From positions 78,536,909 to 78,600,908 of the forward strand of contig OX638368.1 of the NCBI GenBank assembly GCA_951812925.1: DNA of 64,000 bases, written 5' to 3'. The position numbers and the translations under genes were made by a program. This document shows positions 21,625-33,301 of this stretch, one piece after another (position 1 is the stretch's first letter; the number at the start of each line of letters is the position of its first letter). The stretch is from Calliopum simillimum (lineage: Eukaryota; Arthropoda; Insecta; Diptera; Lauxaniidae). The notes beneath the pieces were generated by a model. It searched no databases. It saw only the letters and a list, made by a program, of their open reading frames with translations, and was not told the origin of the DNA.

Positions 21625-22250
21625 AGATTTCACAAAGCATATTTTCTAAACCAATTTAGAGGCGCTGAGTCCACAAATCGAATTCATTTTTTTTTTTTTT
21701 TTGTTAGGGGCCGTTCTCGAGATAATCGAAAATATCCATTTTTAAGAATTTATTTCCAGAAACCCAATTTTGATTGAATCTATTATTTCACTATTTTAAA
21801 GAAAAAATTTATAACACTTCCAACTATGAATCAGTAATTAAGAACTTATTAATATTGGATAAGTTCTAAAAGTAGCCCAAAAATCATTTTTATAGTAGTT
21901 TTACAACTTTTCACATGAGAACCAAATAAAACACGGTTTTTTGGGGCATTCTTTATACAAATACAGTTTTATGTGCTCTTACTTAATAGTGTATTTCATT
22001 GCAAACAGTTTGAGCCACAGTTTAGCAAAATCGGTCATATTTTTAGAAGTTATTAAAGTTTCAATGAAGACCATTCGATTGACGTAGATATCGTTCTTAA
22101 GCATTTTTCAACGGCTATATAACCTTAAAAATCTAATGTTTCGATTATCTCAAGAATGGCACGTAGAAAAAAAAATAAATTCGATTTTTCGACTCAGCGA
22201 CCTCAAACTAGTTTAAAAAATATGGTTTGCGAAATGTTACAGAATTTAAT
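21625..22250. repeat. Degenerate palindrome, distant relative of A and D
   Basis: CTAAACCAATTTAGAGGCGC with TCTCGAGATAATCGAAA (left) is mirrored by TTTCGATTATCTCAAGAA and CAGCGACCTCAAACTAG (right). The end block corresponds to the AACTAATTTGAGGTCGCTGA block of palindromes A and D, but the interior has diverged. Confidence 0.6.
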
Positions 22251-23151
22251 TATTTGTATTGTAGTGTTATTCTATATGACAAACAAAAAAACAGTCATTC
22301 AGTATTCGAAATGTGCGTTCATTCATTATGACTTTGCACATTGAAGGCGTCTGCTGCAATTCTATTTTTCCGATTTCATTCGCGTAAGTATAAGTAGACA
22401 TTTTTGGTTTTTATTCAGCTATGCATTTTATTTCTCATTGACTGTGTAAGAAAAACCAAGAATAACATTAAATAAAAAAATCCGTAAATTCGCACAAAAA
22501 CCACTTAATATAACCGTTTATATACAGGTAGCTTAAAATTTGGAATGTATACCTGTATTTTTCACCAAAAAATTTATACCTAAACTGTTCATTCTCTTGT
22601 TACAGAAAAAGGAGTGTTTAAAAAATTCTAAGAAAAAATAAAGAACTACGAAAATTGAGCAAAATCTAGGCCTGTCAACTAGAATTTACTTAACATGCAA
22701 AAGTTTACATGCTGCTAAAAAAAAATTTGGTTTTTCTCGGTGCATCATTAAGTGCTATCTTTGTCTTCAAAATGTGTATTGTTTGTAATGACGATTTGAA
22801 AAAGACATCGAATTCGAACTGCGAATTTAATGTAATATTTTATGTTCAATTTGTTATGTACCTATGTTAGACAGATTAAAAATAAGAAAAGGATTTTTGA
22901 AAATTCCTCGAGTACCCCCAGAAATGTGAAAGATGTTGTGAAAAAGTGAGCTAACAATTTTTTTCAACTATTTTGAAGCTCATCAAGAATATTCGGAATG
23001 AGTCGTGCGATGTACGAAATTTATCGTCTTGATTCAAGGTACTTATATAAAAAAAATAAAATTTCGATTATTAAAGCAACCACATACTGTTTTTTTTTAC
23101 TTAAAACACCCATAAAAAAGGTGTTTTCAAATTTTAGCTTACTGTAAAACT
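22251..23151. other. Unassigned stretch inside K
   Basis: AT-rich DNA with T runs. No coding or repeat structure that I can support. Confidence 0.35.
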
Positions 23152-23155
23152 TTAA

Positions 23156-24161
23156 CACATTGGCTGCCAGACCAATTTTTGTACTGTTTCCCAGGGTGCC
23201 AAAATTTTTTTTTCTATTTTTTTGTTTTATATGAAATAACAGTCATTTTTAGGTGCTTAGTTGCGTTTCTACAACTTTTGGAAGTCCTAGAAAAGATTTA
23301 GTCCTGGCTATTGAATATCATAGCCAAGGCACCCTATGTAAAGATTGACGTCTATCTGTTTGCCAAGTGCCATGGCTATTATTTTCAATAGCCAGAAAGA
23401 AGAAAGAAGTGTTATAAAGTTAACAGTACTGTATATAAATATATATGGGACGTTTCACGTCAACAGGCCACCTTCGTCGCAAGAATTTGTGAGGACGGAA
23501 AATAAAGTTTTGGATCCCAAAATTTTTGTTTTTTTAAAAGCTTTCGAAAGCCCAGTGGCGCTTTTAAAAATTTTAATATGGCGACGTTATAAAACGCACC
23601 GAAAGGGTGCGTAAAATAATTTTTTTTTTAATATTTTGGCGTAAATTTCATCACAAAGGGGTTTTTGGGGTCGCTGATCACGAATCTGAAGCCAGCATTT
23701 GAGAGGTCTTAAATCTAAGATGGCGAACGAACATACACATTGTGGGAAAATCCTAATTTTGACAAAGTCGAAAAAATAAAGCTAGAGTTGTTCAAATTCG
23801 TCCGAACTTACACATACAGCTAAGAAATATTAAGGTATCATGCCTGCATAGTTTGAGAACCCTAGTGCTATTTTTTCGACTTCTAGCTATTAGAATTTTC
23901 CCACACTGAAATAGTTTTTATGATTTCTCAAAGTAAATGGCTATAAAATCTAAACAAACCACAAACTCCTCAAACCAACTTCACTTAGCACTAAGAGTGG
24001 TACTACGCTTTTCGTTTTGTATTAAAATTTGTTTCTAGAGGCTATGCATTTTTCATGACGGGGCAAAATAACAAAAAACTTCTGGCTATGGAAATCCATA
24101 GCCACAAGAATGAATGAAAATGTACTGGCTATTGAAATCAATAGCCATGGCAGCCAATGTG
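23156..24161. mobile_element. 1-kb piggyBac-like element L (TTAA duplication)
   Basis: TTAA at 23152-23155 and 24162-24165 flank the inverted ends CACATTGGCTGCCA and TGGCAGCCAATGTG. TTAA duplication with this kind of end is characteristic of piggyBac-type elements. The subterminal words GGCTATTGAAAT and TCAATAGCCA occur several times near 23300-23390 and 24085-24150. GGTCGCTGATCACGAA near 23669 echoes the motif in palindromes A, C and D. No transposase is present. Confidence 0.8.
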
Positions 24162-24165
24162 TTAA

Positions 24166-24489
24166 TGCAACATCACGGATAAGTCTTGTTGTCTCAAGGT
24201 CATCATGAAATCATGCAAGGAACAATTTTTTGGGTCTTTTTGGCACCGTTTTGCAAAAACTTGCTTAAAAATTTTTTAAAGTGTTCTACAAAAATATTCT
24301 ACTGAAAATATCACCAGGGACATTAAAATAAAAACCGTATCAATTTCAGAAATTTCAATTTAATGTATTACAAAAACCAGGTACAAAACAAAGAAGAAAA
24401 CTGAAGTAAGTGCACACAAATGCAACTTAACATAACTACCCTGTACCCGTTACATTTTCAATAATATATATTTTCTTATCGGCAACAGG
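24166..24489. other. Unassigned stretch inside K
   Basis: No gene or repeat unit visible. AT-rich with two long A/T runs. Confidence 0.35.
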
Positions 24490-24494
24490 TAGCT

Positions 24495-25470
24495 TTAAAG
24501 GTGAGCTTGGGCCAAATCGGTCACTTAGAGAGGTCGTGGACTCCTTTGGTCATGTTCAAAATCGATTTTCGACCTTTCCCCATCGATTGGTGCAATAAAA
24601 TTTTTTTTAAAATGAGTCCAAAACGGTCATTTAGAGGGGTCGGGGACTCCTCTGGTCATGTCCAAAATTCATTTTCGACCTTTTTCCATCGATTGGTGCA
24701 ATAAAATTTTTTTTCAAAAATGGGCCCGAATCGGTCACTTAGAGGGGTCGGGGATCCCTCTGGTCATGTCCATAATCCATTTTCGACCTTTCCCCATCGA
24801 TTGGTGCAATAAAATTTTTTTTCAAAAATGGGCCTAAATCGGTCACTTAGTGGGGTCGGGGACACCCCTAGTCATGTCCAAAATCTATTTTCGACCTTTC
24901 GCCATCGATTGGTGCAATAAAATTTTTCCACCAAAATGGGCCCAAATCGGTCACTTAGTGGGGTCGGGGACACCCCTAGTCATGTCCAAAATCTATTTTC
25001 GACCTTTCGCCATCGATTGGTGCAATAAAATTTTTTCACCAAAATGGGCCCAAATCGGTCACTTAGAGGGGTCGGGGATGCCTCTGGTCATGTCCAAAAT
25101 GTATTTTCAACCTTTCCCTATCGATTGGTGCAATAAAATTTTTTCACCAAAATGGGCCCAAATCGGTCACTTAGAGGGGTCGGGGACACCTCTGGTTATG
25201 TCCAAAATTCATTTTCGACCTTTTTCCATCGATTGGTGCAATAAAATTTTTTTTCAAAAATGGGCCCGAATCGGTCACTTAGAGGGGTGGGGGTCCCTCT
25301 GGTCATGTCCAAAATCCATTTTCGACCTTTCCCCATCGATTGGTGCAATAAAATTTTTTTCAAAAATGGGCCAAAAACGGTCACTTAAAGGGGTCGGGGA
25401 CTCCGCTGGTCAAGTTCAAAATCCATTTTCGACCTTTTTCCATCGATTGGTGCAATAAAATTTTTTCACA
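24495..25470 (+). repeat. 107-bp minisatellite, right arm of K (about 9 units)
   Basis: Inverted counterpart of 19741-20470. The units hold TCGGTCACTTAGAGGGGTCG, CTCTGGTCATGTCCAAAAT, TTTCGACCTTTCCCCATCG and ATTGGTGCAATAAAATTTT. Unit spacing is about 104-115 bp, with about nine units against about seven on the left. The unit closest to the left-arm type is at the outer end. The 24850-25458 frame is the repeat translated. Confidence 0.9.
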
Positions 25471-26369
25471 TTTTTTGGGCCTAAAAAAGTTTTCATGTTT
25501 TAAAATTTTTTGCAAATTCTACATCCTACTTGCATGTTGTGAGGCAAGAGCACAAGGCACAAAATATGTTCCCATACAAAAAGAAGTAAAATTTTTTTAT
25601 GTCGTTTTTTTGTGTAATTGGAACACGGAAATGCGCACAAAGTGATTTTTAAACTTTGAAATTTTTCATTGAAAAAATTTTTTGGACTTAGAAAAATTTT
25701 CATAAAAGTTTTTCCCAATATGAGAAAAATGAAAACAAGAAATACTTAGCACAAAAATAAAAACAAGAAATGCTTAGCGCAAAAACGCAATGAAGAATTT
25801 TTGCGCGCAAGAACGAAAAAAACGCGTTCATCCCTCTTTTGTGCTAGCTTATTCTACATTTCATTTTTGCGCTAAGCATTTCTTGTTTTCACTTTTCTGC
25901 AAGACATTTTACATTTCGTTTTTGCGTACGCATGCTGTACATCGCGTTTTTCTTCTGAGCCTCTCAAATGTGACTTATTTGAATATTCTGTGGAGATAGG
26001 ACAGTAGCGCTCTTGAAAAAATTACAGTTTGGAGATAGGATTTTTCTTAATTATCGAATATTTTGGTATTTGAGTGGTATTTTGACATCACACAGTTTTT
26101 CACACGGTAAAGAAGCCCACAATGATGCCATAACTACAAAAATCTCAAAATCGCAAAAAGTGGAGATAACCCTATAGCGCTCTAAGGTATCGATATGTAA
26201 ATTGTATTCCACTGAAGAAGTCTTTTATTAGTTGAATCTTAAGATAACAAATTTCTTTGTATTAATAGACAATTTTTGCTGTTGATATTATATTGAATCA
26301 TGAGTATTCCTAATCTTTCACTTGTTTTTGTCTTAAATATGTATAAATCACATTTTATTTTGTTTTAAG

Positions 26370-26483
26370 GAAAACAAAGAATTGCGGCTGCTAAACCAAA
26401 CATCACAGAAGACCGTCCATAATCTGCAAAATGAAATACAAAATTATCGGAAACAAATTTTCAAGCCAAATTCATTATCTGAG
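26370..26483 (+). CDS. Candidate host-gene exon (38 codons, coiled-coil-like)
   Basis: A pyrimidine-rich run ends TTTTGTTTTAAG at 26369 (acceptor). The next 114 bases are open in phase 0 and end GAG|GTAATA at 26483 (donor). The exon is an exact multiple of three. The peptide starts ENKELRLLNQTSQKTVHNLQ and then EIQNYRKQ, rich in E, Q, N, K and L with heptad-like spacing of L/V/I. Its codon content and balanced base composition differ from the AT-rich repeats around it. No other exon of the gene is seen, and I do not recognise the protein. Being between element K and LINE insertions fits a small exon in very large introns. An exon by chance is possible but less likely with both splice sites in phase. 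Confidence 0.5.
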
Positions 26484-26539
26484 GTAATATTTTAATTAAT
26501 TTTTTTACAAATTTGGTAATTTGAGTCGTTAAATATCAA

Positions 26540-26840
26540 AACTGCCTAAGATCCTTCTAAGTGGAGTGCCTGGGGCTTTTAACCTAGGACTTTTGTTGCA
26601 GTGAATGAATTTATATGGTGGAAATGGGATTTTTTTTTATAGTAGGGGAGCCACGATACTAAATGTGGATTTACTCGAACGTCGTGGGGACCTTTTGGCT
26701 TCTCAAAATTATATAGTAAAAAGGAAAAAAGGTTATATAATTATTTCATTTCACCGGTGGGGTCAACCACATGGATTTACTCGAACGCGTCAGATATTGA
26801 TAGTGTATATGGCTCAAAATCTACAATGCGGGAAATTTTA
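26540..26840 (+). repeat. D-like arm piece and TGGATTTACTCGA words
   Basis: GACTTTTGTTGCAGTGAATG followed by AATTTATATGGTGG near 26588-26622 resembles the arm of palindrome D (31520-31560). TAGGGGAGCCACGATACTAA follows at 26642. The word TGGATTTACTCGAACG occurs near 26668 and 26770, and again near 29965 and 30103 in the same orientation, outside the RTE-like LINE at 28166-29758. One element split by later insertions is plausible. Confidence 0.5.
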
Positions 26841-26989
26841 AGATTGATTTTTTGACAAAATATATCACAAGCAATTATCATGGCAGTTAGCTTATATTGT
26901 AGCTTAATCTGTGTTTAACCAACACTGTAATGGAGCAAGCACAGAATTCATTACTTTCAGTGTTATATTGCTTTTCATCAAAGCTTTCA

Positions 26990-28095
26990 CTGGAAATAGT
27001 CATTTCGGGAACGTTTTTGAAAAGTTCATGAAAGGTCCAAAAAATACTTAATTGGAGTTTTTTCTTGCTTAATATTATGGTAAAGAATATACTTATCAAA
27101 AATAAATCAAAAAATAAAAAAAATAAAAAAAATACAAACAAAATCCTACTGAAGTAAAATGCAGAAGATTTAAAAACAATACATTTTTTAAGTATGGAAT
27201 TTAGGATAAACAACTATATTATTGACTTTTATGTTCAAATTTATTGTACATGCATAGAACTAAGGCTCTTTAATGTGACAACGGTATTTTTATTAAGATA
27301 TCTAAAATTACAAGGTTTTAAGCTGATTTATGTAACGTTCCCGGAAATGATCAATTCATTAAATATAATATAATTGATATAGGGATATGAAATTATTTAA
27401 TTGCTTTGCTTTATTATGCAAAGTATTTTTCTTGAGGTGCATTTGAGCAAAGAAGCACATAGCTAGTTATTGAAAAATTGTAAACCGTCATTCCGGGAAC
27501 GACATCGTCATTTCGGGAACGTTTCATCATTTCGTTCCCAGTATGACCGTTTCCGTAATGACGATTTCAACTAAAAGCGCGCTTTATTCTTACAGTTATA
27601 ATTTCAGTCGTGGTTTGACATGATAAATGTAAAATAGTTTATGGTCTTACATTAACTTTGTACCCTTAAATGTATTTTTTCATCATTTCAAAAAAATATA
27701 GGCGTTCTCGGAATGACGCCCTATTGATGTACGCTCTATAAATTATAAATTAAAATAGAATTTTCAATGAAAAATAGCTCATTTGCCAAAAAGCACTTTG
27801 GCAGTGGGTTAAATGACTTTTCTTCTTTTCACTGAGCAATAGCGTATAGCGGATTCGTTCACTTTAAATAGTTTTTGGCCAATTACAACTGCGTTCCCAG
27901 AATTGTTGCACAAACTTTCGGACAACATACTTTAGCGTATTTCTATCGGGAAACAACGTTTTTTTAAATAAAGTCCCCAAAATGTATTTCTTCTTATTAG
28001 GTTACTTGATCTGTTTATTATTGGTTAATTTATATGATTTTTTTAAGTTTGGTTTTGAAACACTTTGGGACGCGTTCCCGGAATGATTTTTCGCG
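26990..28095. repeat. Element with word TCATTCCGGGAACG (R3)
   Basis: TCATTTCGGGAACG or the complement CGTTCCCGGAATGA, with small changes, occurs near 27001, 27340, 27489, 27510, 27530, 27704, 27890 and 28072, in both orientations. There is no open reading frame. The layout resembles R2, F and R5 (an element-specific word repeated at ends and inside), but I cannot define its termini. Confidence 0.55.
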
Positions 28096-28165
28096 TAAAT
28101 ATTATCAAATAATATCGAATATAATTGACTTTTAGCATATATAATGCAATGTACCATTAAAACAA

Positions 28166-29758
28166 CTACAACCAACTACAACTGCCGCAATGACTCGCAG
28201 TAGTAGTCGAATACAAACACCGCCGCCTACAATTGATGAAATTGTGAAAGCTATCCAAAGCATGAAAAACAACAAGGCCGCCGGTATAGATCAAATAACA
28301 GCTGAACTGCTAAAGGCATGCCCCATAACATCAGCTAAAATTCTCCATCCTCTGCTCAACAAAATCTGGAGTGAAGAGCGTTTACCAGAAGATTGGCTAC
28401 ATGGCATGTTAGTCAAATTGCCGAAAAAAGGTGACCTAAGCGAGTGCCGAAACTATAGAGGCATCACCTTGCTCTCAGTACCATCAAAAGTACTGACGAA
28501 AGTGCTTCTGAGCAGGGTAAGCGAAAAACTTGATTCGGCCATTCGAAAGCAGCAAGCAGGATTCCGGCGAAACAGATCATGCGTGGATCAAATCAACACG
28601 CTCAGAATAATTGTCGAACAATCATGCGAGTGGCGTGCTGCACTTCAACATGTCTTCGTTGACTATAGCACTGCCTTCGACAGTGTCTCCCGAGAAAACA
28701 TCTGGGCGTCACTGCAACGAAGAGGTATTGCCGCAAAGGCCATAAACTTAGTACGTGCACAATATGAAGGCTTTAAATGCAGTGTGTTACACAACGGGTT
28801 GTTGTCACCGACATTCACCACTAATTCAGGCGTACGGCAGGGGTGTTTACTATCACCATCACTCTTCCTTATCGTTCTTGATGATATCCTAGATAAAGCT
28901 CTTAATAAGGCCAAAAGGGGTATTCAATGGAACTTTACCGAACATCTGGAAGATCTCGACTACGCTGACGACATCTGCCTCTTATCGTCCAAACATTCAG
29001 ATATGCAAAGCAAAATTGAAGACCTTGTCTTGGAATCACAAAAGGCCGGCCTAAAAATCAACGTATCCAAGACTAAAAGCATGAAGCTAAACGCAAGCAA
29101 TGACATCACGTTTAAAGCTGGCAGTGATGACATCGGAAACGTCAATAGCTTCACGTATCTAGGCAGCATTATCTCCATGGATGGTGGAGCAAAAGAGGAT
29201 ATCAACTCAAGAATAGCAAATGCAAAAGGCGCGTTTGCTCAACTGAACAAAATATGGTCTTCATCCGTTATATCCACCAAAACGAGAGAGCGCATTTTTG
29301 ATTCGAATGTGAAATCGGTTTTGTTATATGGGTGCGAAACATGGCTTGTTACTGAACAACTAACAAACAAGCTGCAAGTATTCGTCAACAAATGGTTAAG
29401 GCGTATACTAAAGGTTTGGTGGCCTCGCACTATATCAAATGCCGAGCTACATCAAAAATGCAAACAGAAGGCTATAGCAAACGAGATCAAGCTGCGCAAA
29501 TGGGGATGGATTGGTCACACTCTCCGGAAACCACACAGCGAAGTTTGTCGCCAGGCCCTTGAGTGGAATCCACAAGGCAGTAGAGGACGTGGTAGACCCA
29601 AAACCAACTGAAAAAGGTCGTTGGAAAAGGAAATCCAAGAATCGGGAAAATCGTGGCAAGAGATCAAAGTCATCGCAAGGGATCGTGACAAATGGAGAGA
29701 TTTCATATTGGCCCTATGCTCCTCCTAGGAGTTAAAGGAGAATACATACATACATACA
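28166..29758 (+). mobile_element. 5'-truncated RTE-like LINE with target duplication
   Basis: TACCATTAAAACAA is present at 28152-28165 and again at 29759-29772, a 14-bp target-site duplication. The insert starts inside the coding region (the first codons are in frame with the protein) and ends with (CATA)n at about 29741-29758. It is therefore a standard 5'-truncated retroposition. The reading frame is nearly intact, pointing to a fairly recent event. A deleted relative lies at 62165-62500. Confidence 0.9.
28190..29728 (+). pseudogene. Reverse transcriptase of the RTE-like LINE (one premature stop)
   Basis: One frame holds MKNNKAAGIDQITAELLK (finger), LPKKGDLSECRNYRGITLL, QQAGFRRNRSCVDQI, VFVDYSTAFDSV (first catalytic Asp), SGVRQGCLLSPSLF and the catalytic DYADDICLL. 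Then come FTYLGSIIS, and the C-terminal LRKWGWIGHTLR and RGRGRPKTN. TGA at 29609-29611 replaces a codon and 38 further codons stay open to TAG at 29726-29728. This C-terminus is typical of RTE/BovB-like elements. The endonuclease half is missing through 5' truncation; the ATG at 28190 is not the native start. Confidence 0.9.
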
Positions 29759-29772
29759 TACCATTAAAACAA

Positions 29773-30139
29773 AACAATTGTAATGTTTTGTCATATTCAT
29801 TTACTCAATAAAATTATGGCTTTAGTAATTTATTTGCTTCCGAACCAAATTTTTCACCTCGGTGATTTTGAGTCATATGCGCCACGTGTCTCTGATGACG
29901 GAGGAACTTTAATCTGACGATTTGGATGGTGGAGTCGGCTATACGGAAGGGTTCAAAATGGAAAAAATGGATTTACTCGAGCGCGACAAATTTTCATAGA
30001 GGATTTTAAATGATGCCAAACAAAGCTCCCATTCAAAAGACTGACGATTCGGAGGTGACGCAAGCTCGTAGCGACCTTCCGAAAATGTAAAAAAAACGCC
30101 ATTTGGATTTACTCGAGCGCGTCAGATTTTTATACAGAC
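29773..30139. other. Stretch with TGGATTTACTCGAGCG words
   Basis: Two copies of TGGATTTACTCGAGCGCG lie near 29965 and 30103, matching those near 26668 and 26770. TCTGACGATTTGGATGG near 29912 and TGACGATTCGGAGGTGACG near 30041 are related. No gene. Confidence 0.45.
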
Positions 30140-30786
30140 TCACAATGGGAGATCGTGGTCATAAATAGGTACAATTTGAAAGTGCTATGGATTTAAAAAA
30201 TTGTTTACGCCAATCGTCAAATAATACTTAGGGACGGAAAAAAAAAACTAAAATTTTAAAATTTTGTTTTGGTTTAGTTAGACAGTGGGCTATGTTGGAC
30301 TATAAATAGCAAAAATGGAACTTTTTACATTGGAAAGTACTGGATAGTCAATTTGTTTTAAGCCGGATGCACTTATTTAGCATATCGCCAAAAAGTATAT
30401 TGTTTCTACTTTGTTAAAAATAACCTATTTTTTCTGCAGATTTTATGTGAATTATAGTGATTTTTCAAATATTATAAAAAAACAAATGGTAAAAATGGAA
30501 AAATTCCAAACTTTGACATTAAAAAAAAAGTATGCATTTTCTGATTTTCATTATTTTTCAATATAATATTTGGGAAAGTATGCTTAATCGAAATGCAAAG
30601 TCCCTGCTGCCTTTTTTGAGAACTTTTTTTATGAACTTTTTCATATTGTATTTGACGGGACAAAATAAATTGACTTTTTTGGAATGCTATTTTTAATTCG
30701 TTTGCATCGAAATATGTCAAAATAGCATTTTGGCAAAAAGTACAAGCATTTAGCTTTTAATAAAACATTTGTTTGAGTTTTTATAT
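30140..30786 (+). repeat. Dispersed repeat Q, copy 2 (continues at 40220-40340)
   Basis: CACAATGGGAGATCGTGGTC onward follows copy 1 (6158) closely. At 30786 the match stops where element G begins, inside GTTTGAGTTTTTATATTA. In copy 1 the same text goes on with GTGAATTATGGTGATTTTTC, which here appears only at 40222, after element G and the hAT MITE P. Q was thus the landing site of both. Confidence 0.75.
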
Positions 30787-31147
30787 TAGTACAAGCAAAA
30801 TAGCTCATAAAAATGAGCATCTGGCGATTTTTGGAAAGGTGCTTAAATCGTCTTGGTTATTTTTAAGCGTGTAAAGATGAAGTTAAAACTCGATTTGCTG
30901 GACACAGGGGGGTGTAGAATCGCCGCCATCTTGAAAAAAAGTGTGAAAGTATTCTCTCTTCATTTACATGGAAACCACTAATTTTTTTGGAAAAACACGC
31001 GGAAACTTTTGTGTTGACGAAAAATAGATCTTTATTTTTTATAATGAACTTTTTACTCTAACTTTATTATTTTCCAAGTTATTAACGAAAAACTGAAAAA
31101 TTTAAGGGGTTGTTCTTGTTCAACCTTGAGTTGCCATCAAAGTTTTA

Positions 31148-33301
31148 GTGCAGGCAAATTAGGTAAAAACAGGTATTCATTTCTAATTTTGTTGAACATG
31201 CACCAATTTTGATCCGACAGGGCTCATTTTGTTCGTAATAAAATTTAAAACAAAACCAACACATTAGTTTTTTCCGGCCTTTCCCCAAAATTTCTTTAGT
31301 CCCCCGTGAACCTTAAAAATCGGATAAATTCAATAAAACTGTTCTAACATGCTTAAAAATTAAAAGTTATGCTATTCACGGGATTCTCTAGATTGCTGAA
31401 TCCAAATATGATGTTGGAAAATGAAAAAACTCAAAATGGCGCCCGGAAAACTGCGTACATACCCATTTTAAGCGCCAAAAATGGGAAAAAATCGTTACAG
31501 GGGGTTTTAGTCTAGAAGTCTTGTTACATTGAATGAATTTATACGGTCGGTGTGGATATAGCTTTTTGTACTATAATAAGTAAAGTTTACCAAAAATTTT
31601 TTTGTGTTTTTGATTTGTTTATTATTTAAGCAATAACTATAAAAAGTTAATGCAACTCAAAATTAAAAATATTTGTAACATTTTGCAAACCATTTTTTCT
31701 AAACTAATTTGAGGTCGCTGAACACGAAAAACTCAATTATTTGTTTTTCCTTGCGGCCGTTCCCGAGTTATTCATTAATTTATATTTTCGAGGTTATAGC
31801 TTCATATACATCAATATATTTCTATGACGCCAAGTCCGATCAATTTTATTTTTCCACGTTTACAAAAACTGATTAATGGCGCTTCTAACAAGTATACCAA
31901 TAATTATGCTTTGAACAAAATTGACTGAATTATAGCAGGAAAAAGTTTGAAATTTCACAAATTTTTGAAATTTTTCACATCAACTTCGAATGAAACATTT
32001 GGTTTTTGGCATGTAATTTTTTAAATAATTTATTTTTTTAGAAATTTTATTAAATGGCGTATATAATTGCAAACATTTTAAGCCTATGTTGAGCAAAATC
32101 GAATGAAATTTCCAAAAGATATTAAGGTTTTAGTGCAATAAGGAAGATGTGAGAATTTTCGAAATGTTCGGCCTGAGTCAACAGATCCAATTTTTCAGCC
32201 TCCAAATAGGACACCCTACACTTATTGAACACTCTAAAGATGTTTTCTGTACAAGAACATTGCGGATTGTATCAAAAATATTAATATTTGAAAGAAATCG
32301 AAATTTCCCTATTGCACTAAAACCTTAATATCTTTTGGAAATTTCATTCGATTTTGCTCAACATAGGCTTAAAATGTTTGCAATTATATACGCCATTTAA
32401 TAAAATTGCTAAAAAACAAGTATTTAAAAAAATTACATGCCAAAAACCAAATGTTTCATTTGAAGTTGATGTGAAAAATTTCTAAAATTTGTGAAATTTC
32501 AAACTTTTTTCTGCTATAACTCAGTCAATTTTGTTCGAAGCATAATCATTTGTATACTTGTTAGAAGCGCCATTAATTACTCTTTGTAAACGTGGAAAAA
32601 TAAAATTGATCGGACTTGGCGTCATAGAAATATATTGATGTATATGAAGCTATAACCTCGAAAATATAAATTAACGAATAACTCGGGAACGACCACAAGG
32701 AAAAACAAATAATTGGGTTTTTCGTGTTCAGCGACCTCAAATTAGTTTAGAAAAAATGGTTTGCAAAATGTTACAAATATTTTTAATTTCGAGTTGTATT
32801 AACTTTTTATAGTTATTGCTTAAATAATAAACAAATCAAAAACACAAAAAATTTTTGGTAAACTTTACTTTTTATAGTACAAAAAACAATATCCCACACC
32901 GACCGTATAAATTCATTCAATGTAACAAGACTTCTAGACTAAAACCCCCTGTAACGATTTTTTCCCATTTTTGGAACTTAAAATGGGTATGTAAGCAGTT
33001 TTCCGGGCGCCATTTTGAGTTTTTTCATTTTCCAACATCATATTTGGATTCAGCAATCTAGAGAATCCCGTGAATAGCATAACTTTCCATTTTTAAGCAT
33101 TTTAGAAGAGTTTTGTTGAATTTATCCGATTTTTAAGGTTCACGGGGGACTAAAGAAATTTTGGGGAAAGGCCGGAAAAAACTAATGTGTTGGTTTTGTT
33201 TTAAATTTTATTACGAACAAAATGAGCCCTGTTGGATCAAAATCGGTGCATGTTCAACAAAATTAGAAATGAATACCTGTTTTTACCTAATTTGCCTGCA
33301 C
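31148..33301. mobile_element. 2.15-kb palindromic element D inside G
   Basis: Ends GTGCAGGCAAATTAGGTA and TACCTAATTTGCCTGCAC are flanked by TA (31146-31147, 33302-33303). G's other arm at 39460-39485 shows the uninterrupted site. Arms of about 1.05 kb meet near 32225. The inner about 600 bp of each arm is the A-type core with TGAGGTCGCTGAACACGAAA. Most differences between arms are single bases. The frame 33161-33457 is a by-product. Confidence 0.9.

Larger units (their letters stand above)
18803..26193. mobile_element. 7.4-kb inverted-repeat element K
   Basis: The left end TCGATACCTTAGAGCGCTAT is mirrored at 26173-26193, with TA on both outer sides (18801-18802, 26194-26195). After about 45 bp of terminal repeat, large inverted arms follow at about 19260-20500 and 24490-25965. 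The arms hold a 107-bp minisatellite and AAGCATTTCTTGTTTTC/GAAATGCTTAGCGCAAAA blocks. The word TGGAGATAGGAC (with AGCGCT) recurs near 18830, 25998, 26034 and 26162. The centre (20504-24490) contains at least three other elements. The mirror frames 19492-19710 and 25500-25718 are shadows of the arms. Confidence 0.75.

Noticed and set aside
24495..25470. CRISPR array
   Set aside because: Units are about 107 bp, similar along their whole length with no unique spacers, and the DNA is clearly from an insect.
19492..25718. Mirror-image reading frames (19492-19710 plus and 25500-25718 minus; 19565-20167; 24850-25458)
   Set aside because: They are the arms and minisatellite of element K translated; frames appear twice only because the DNA is inverted.
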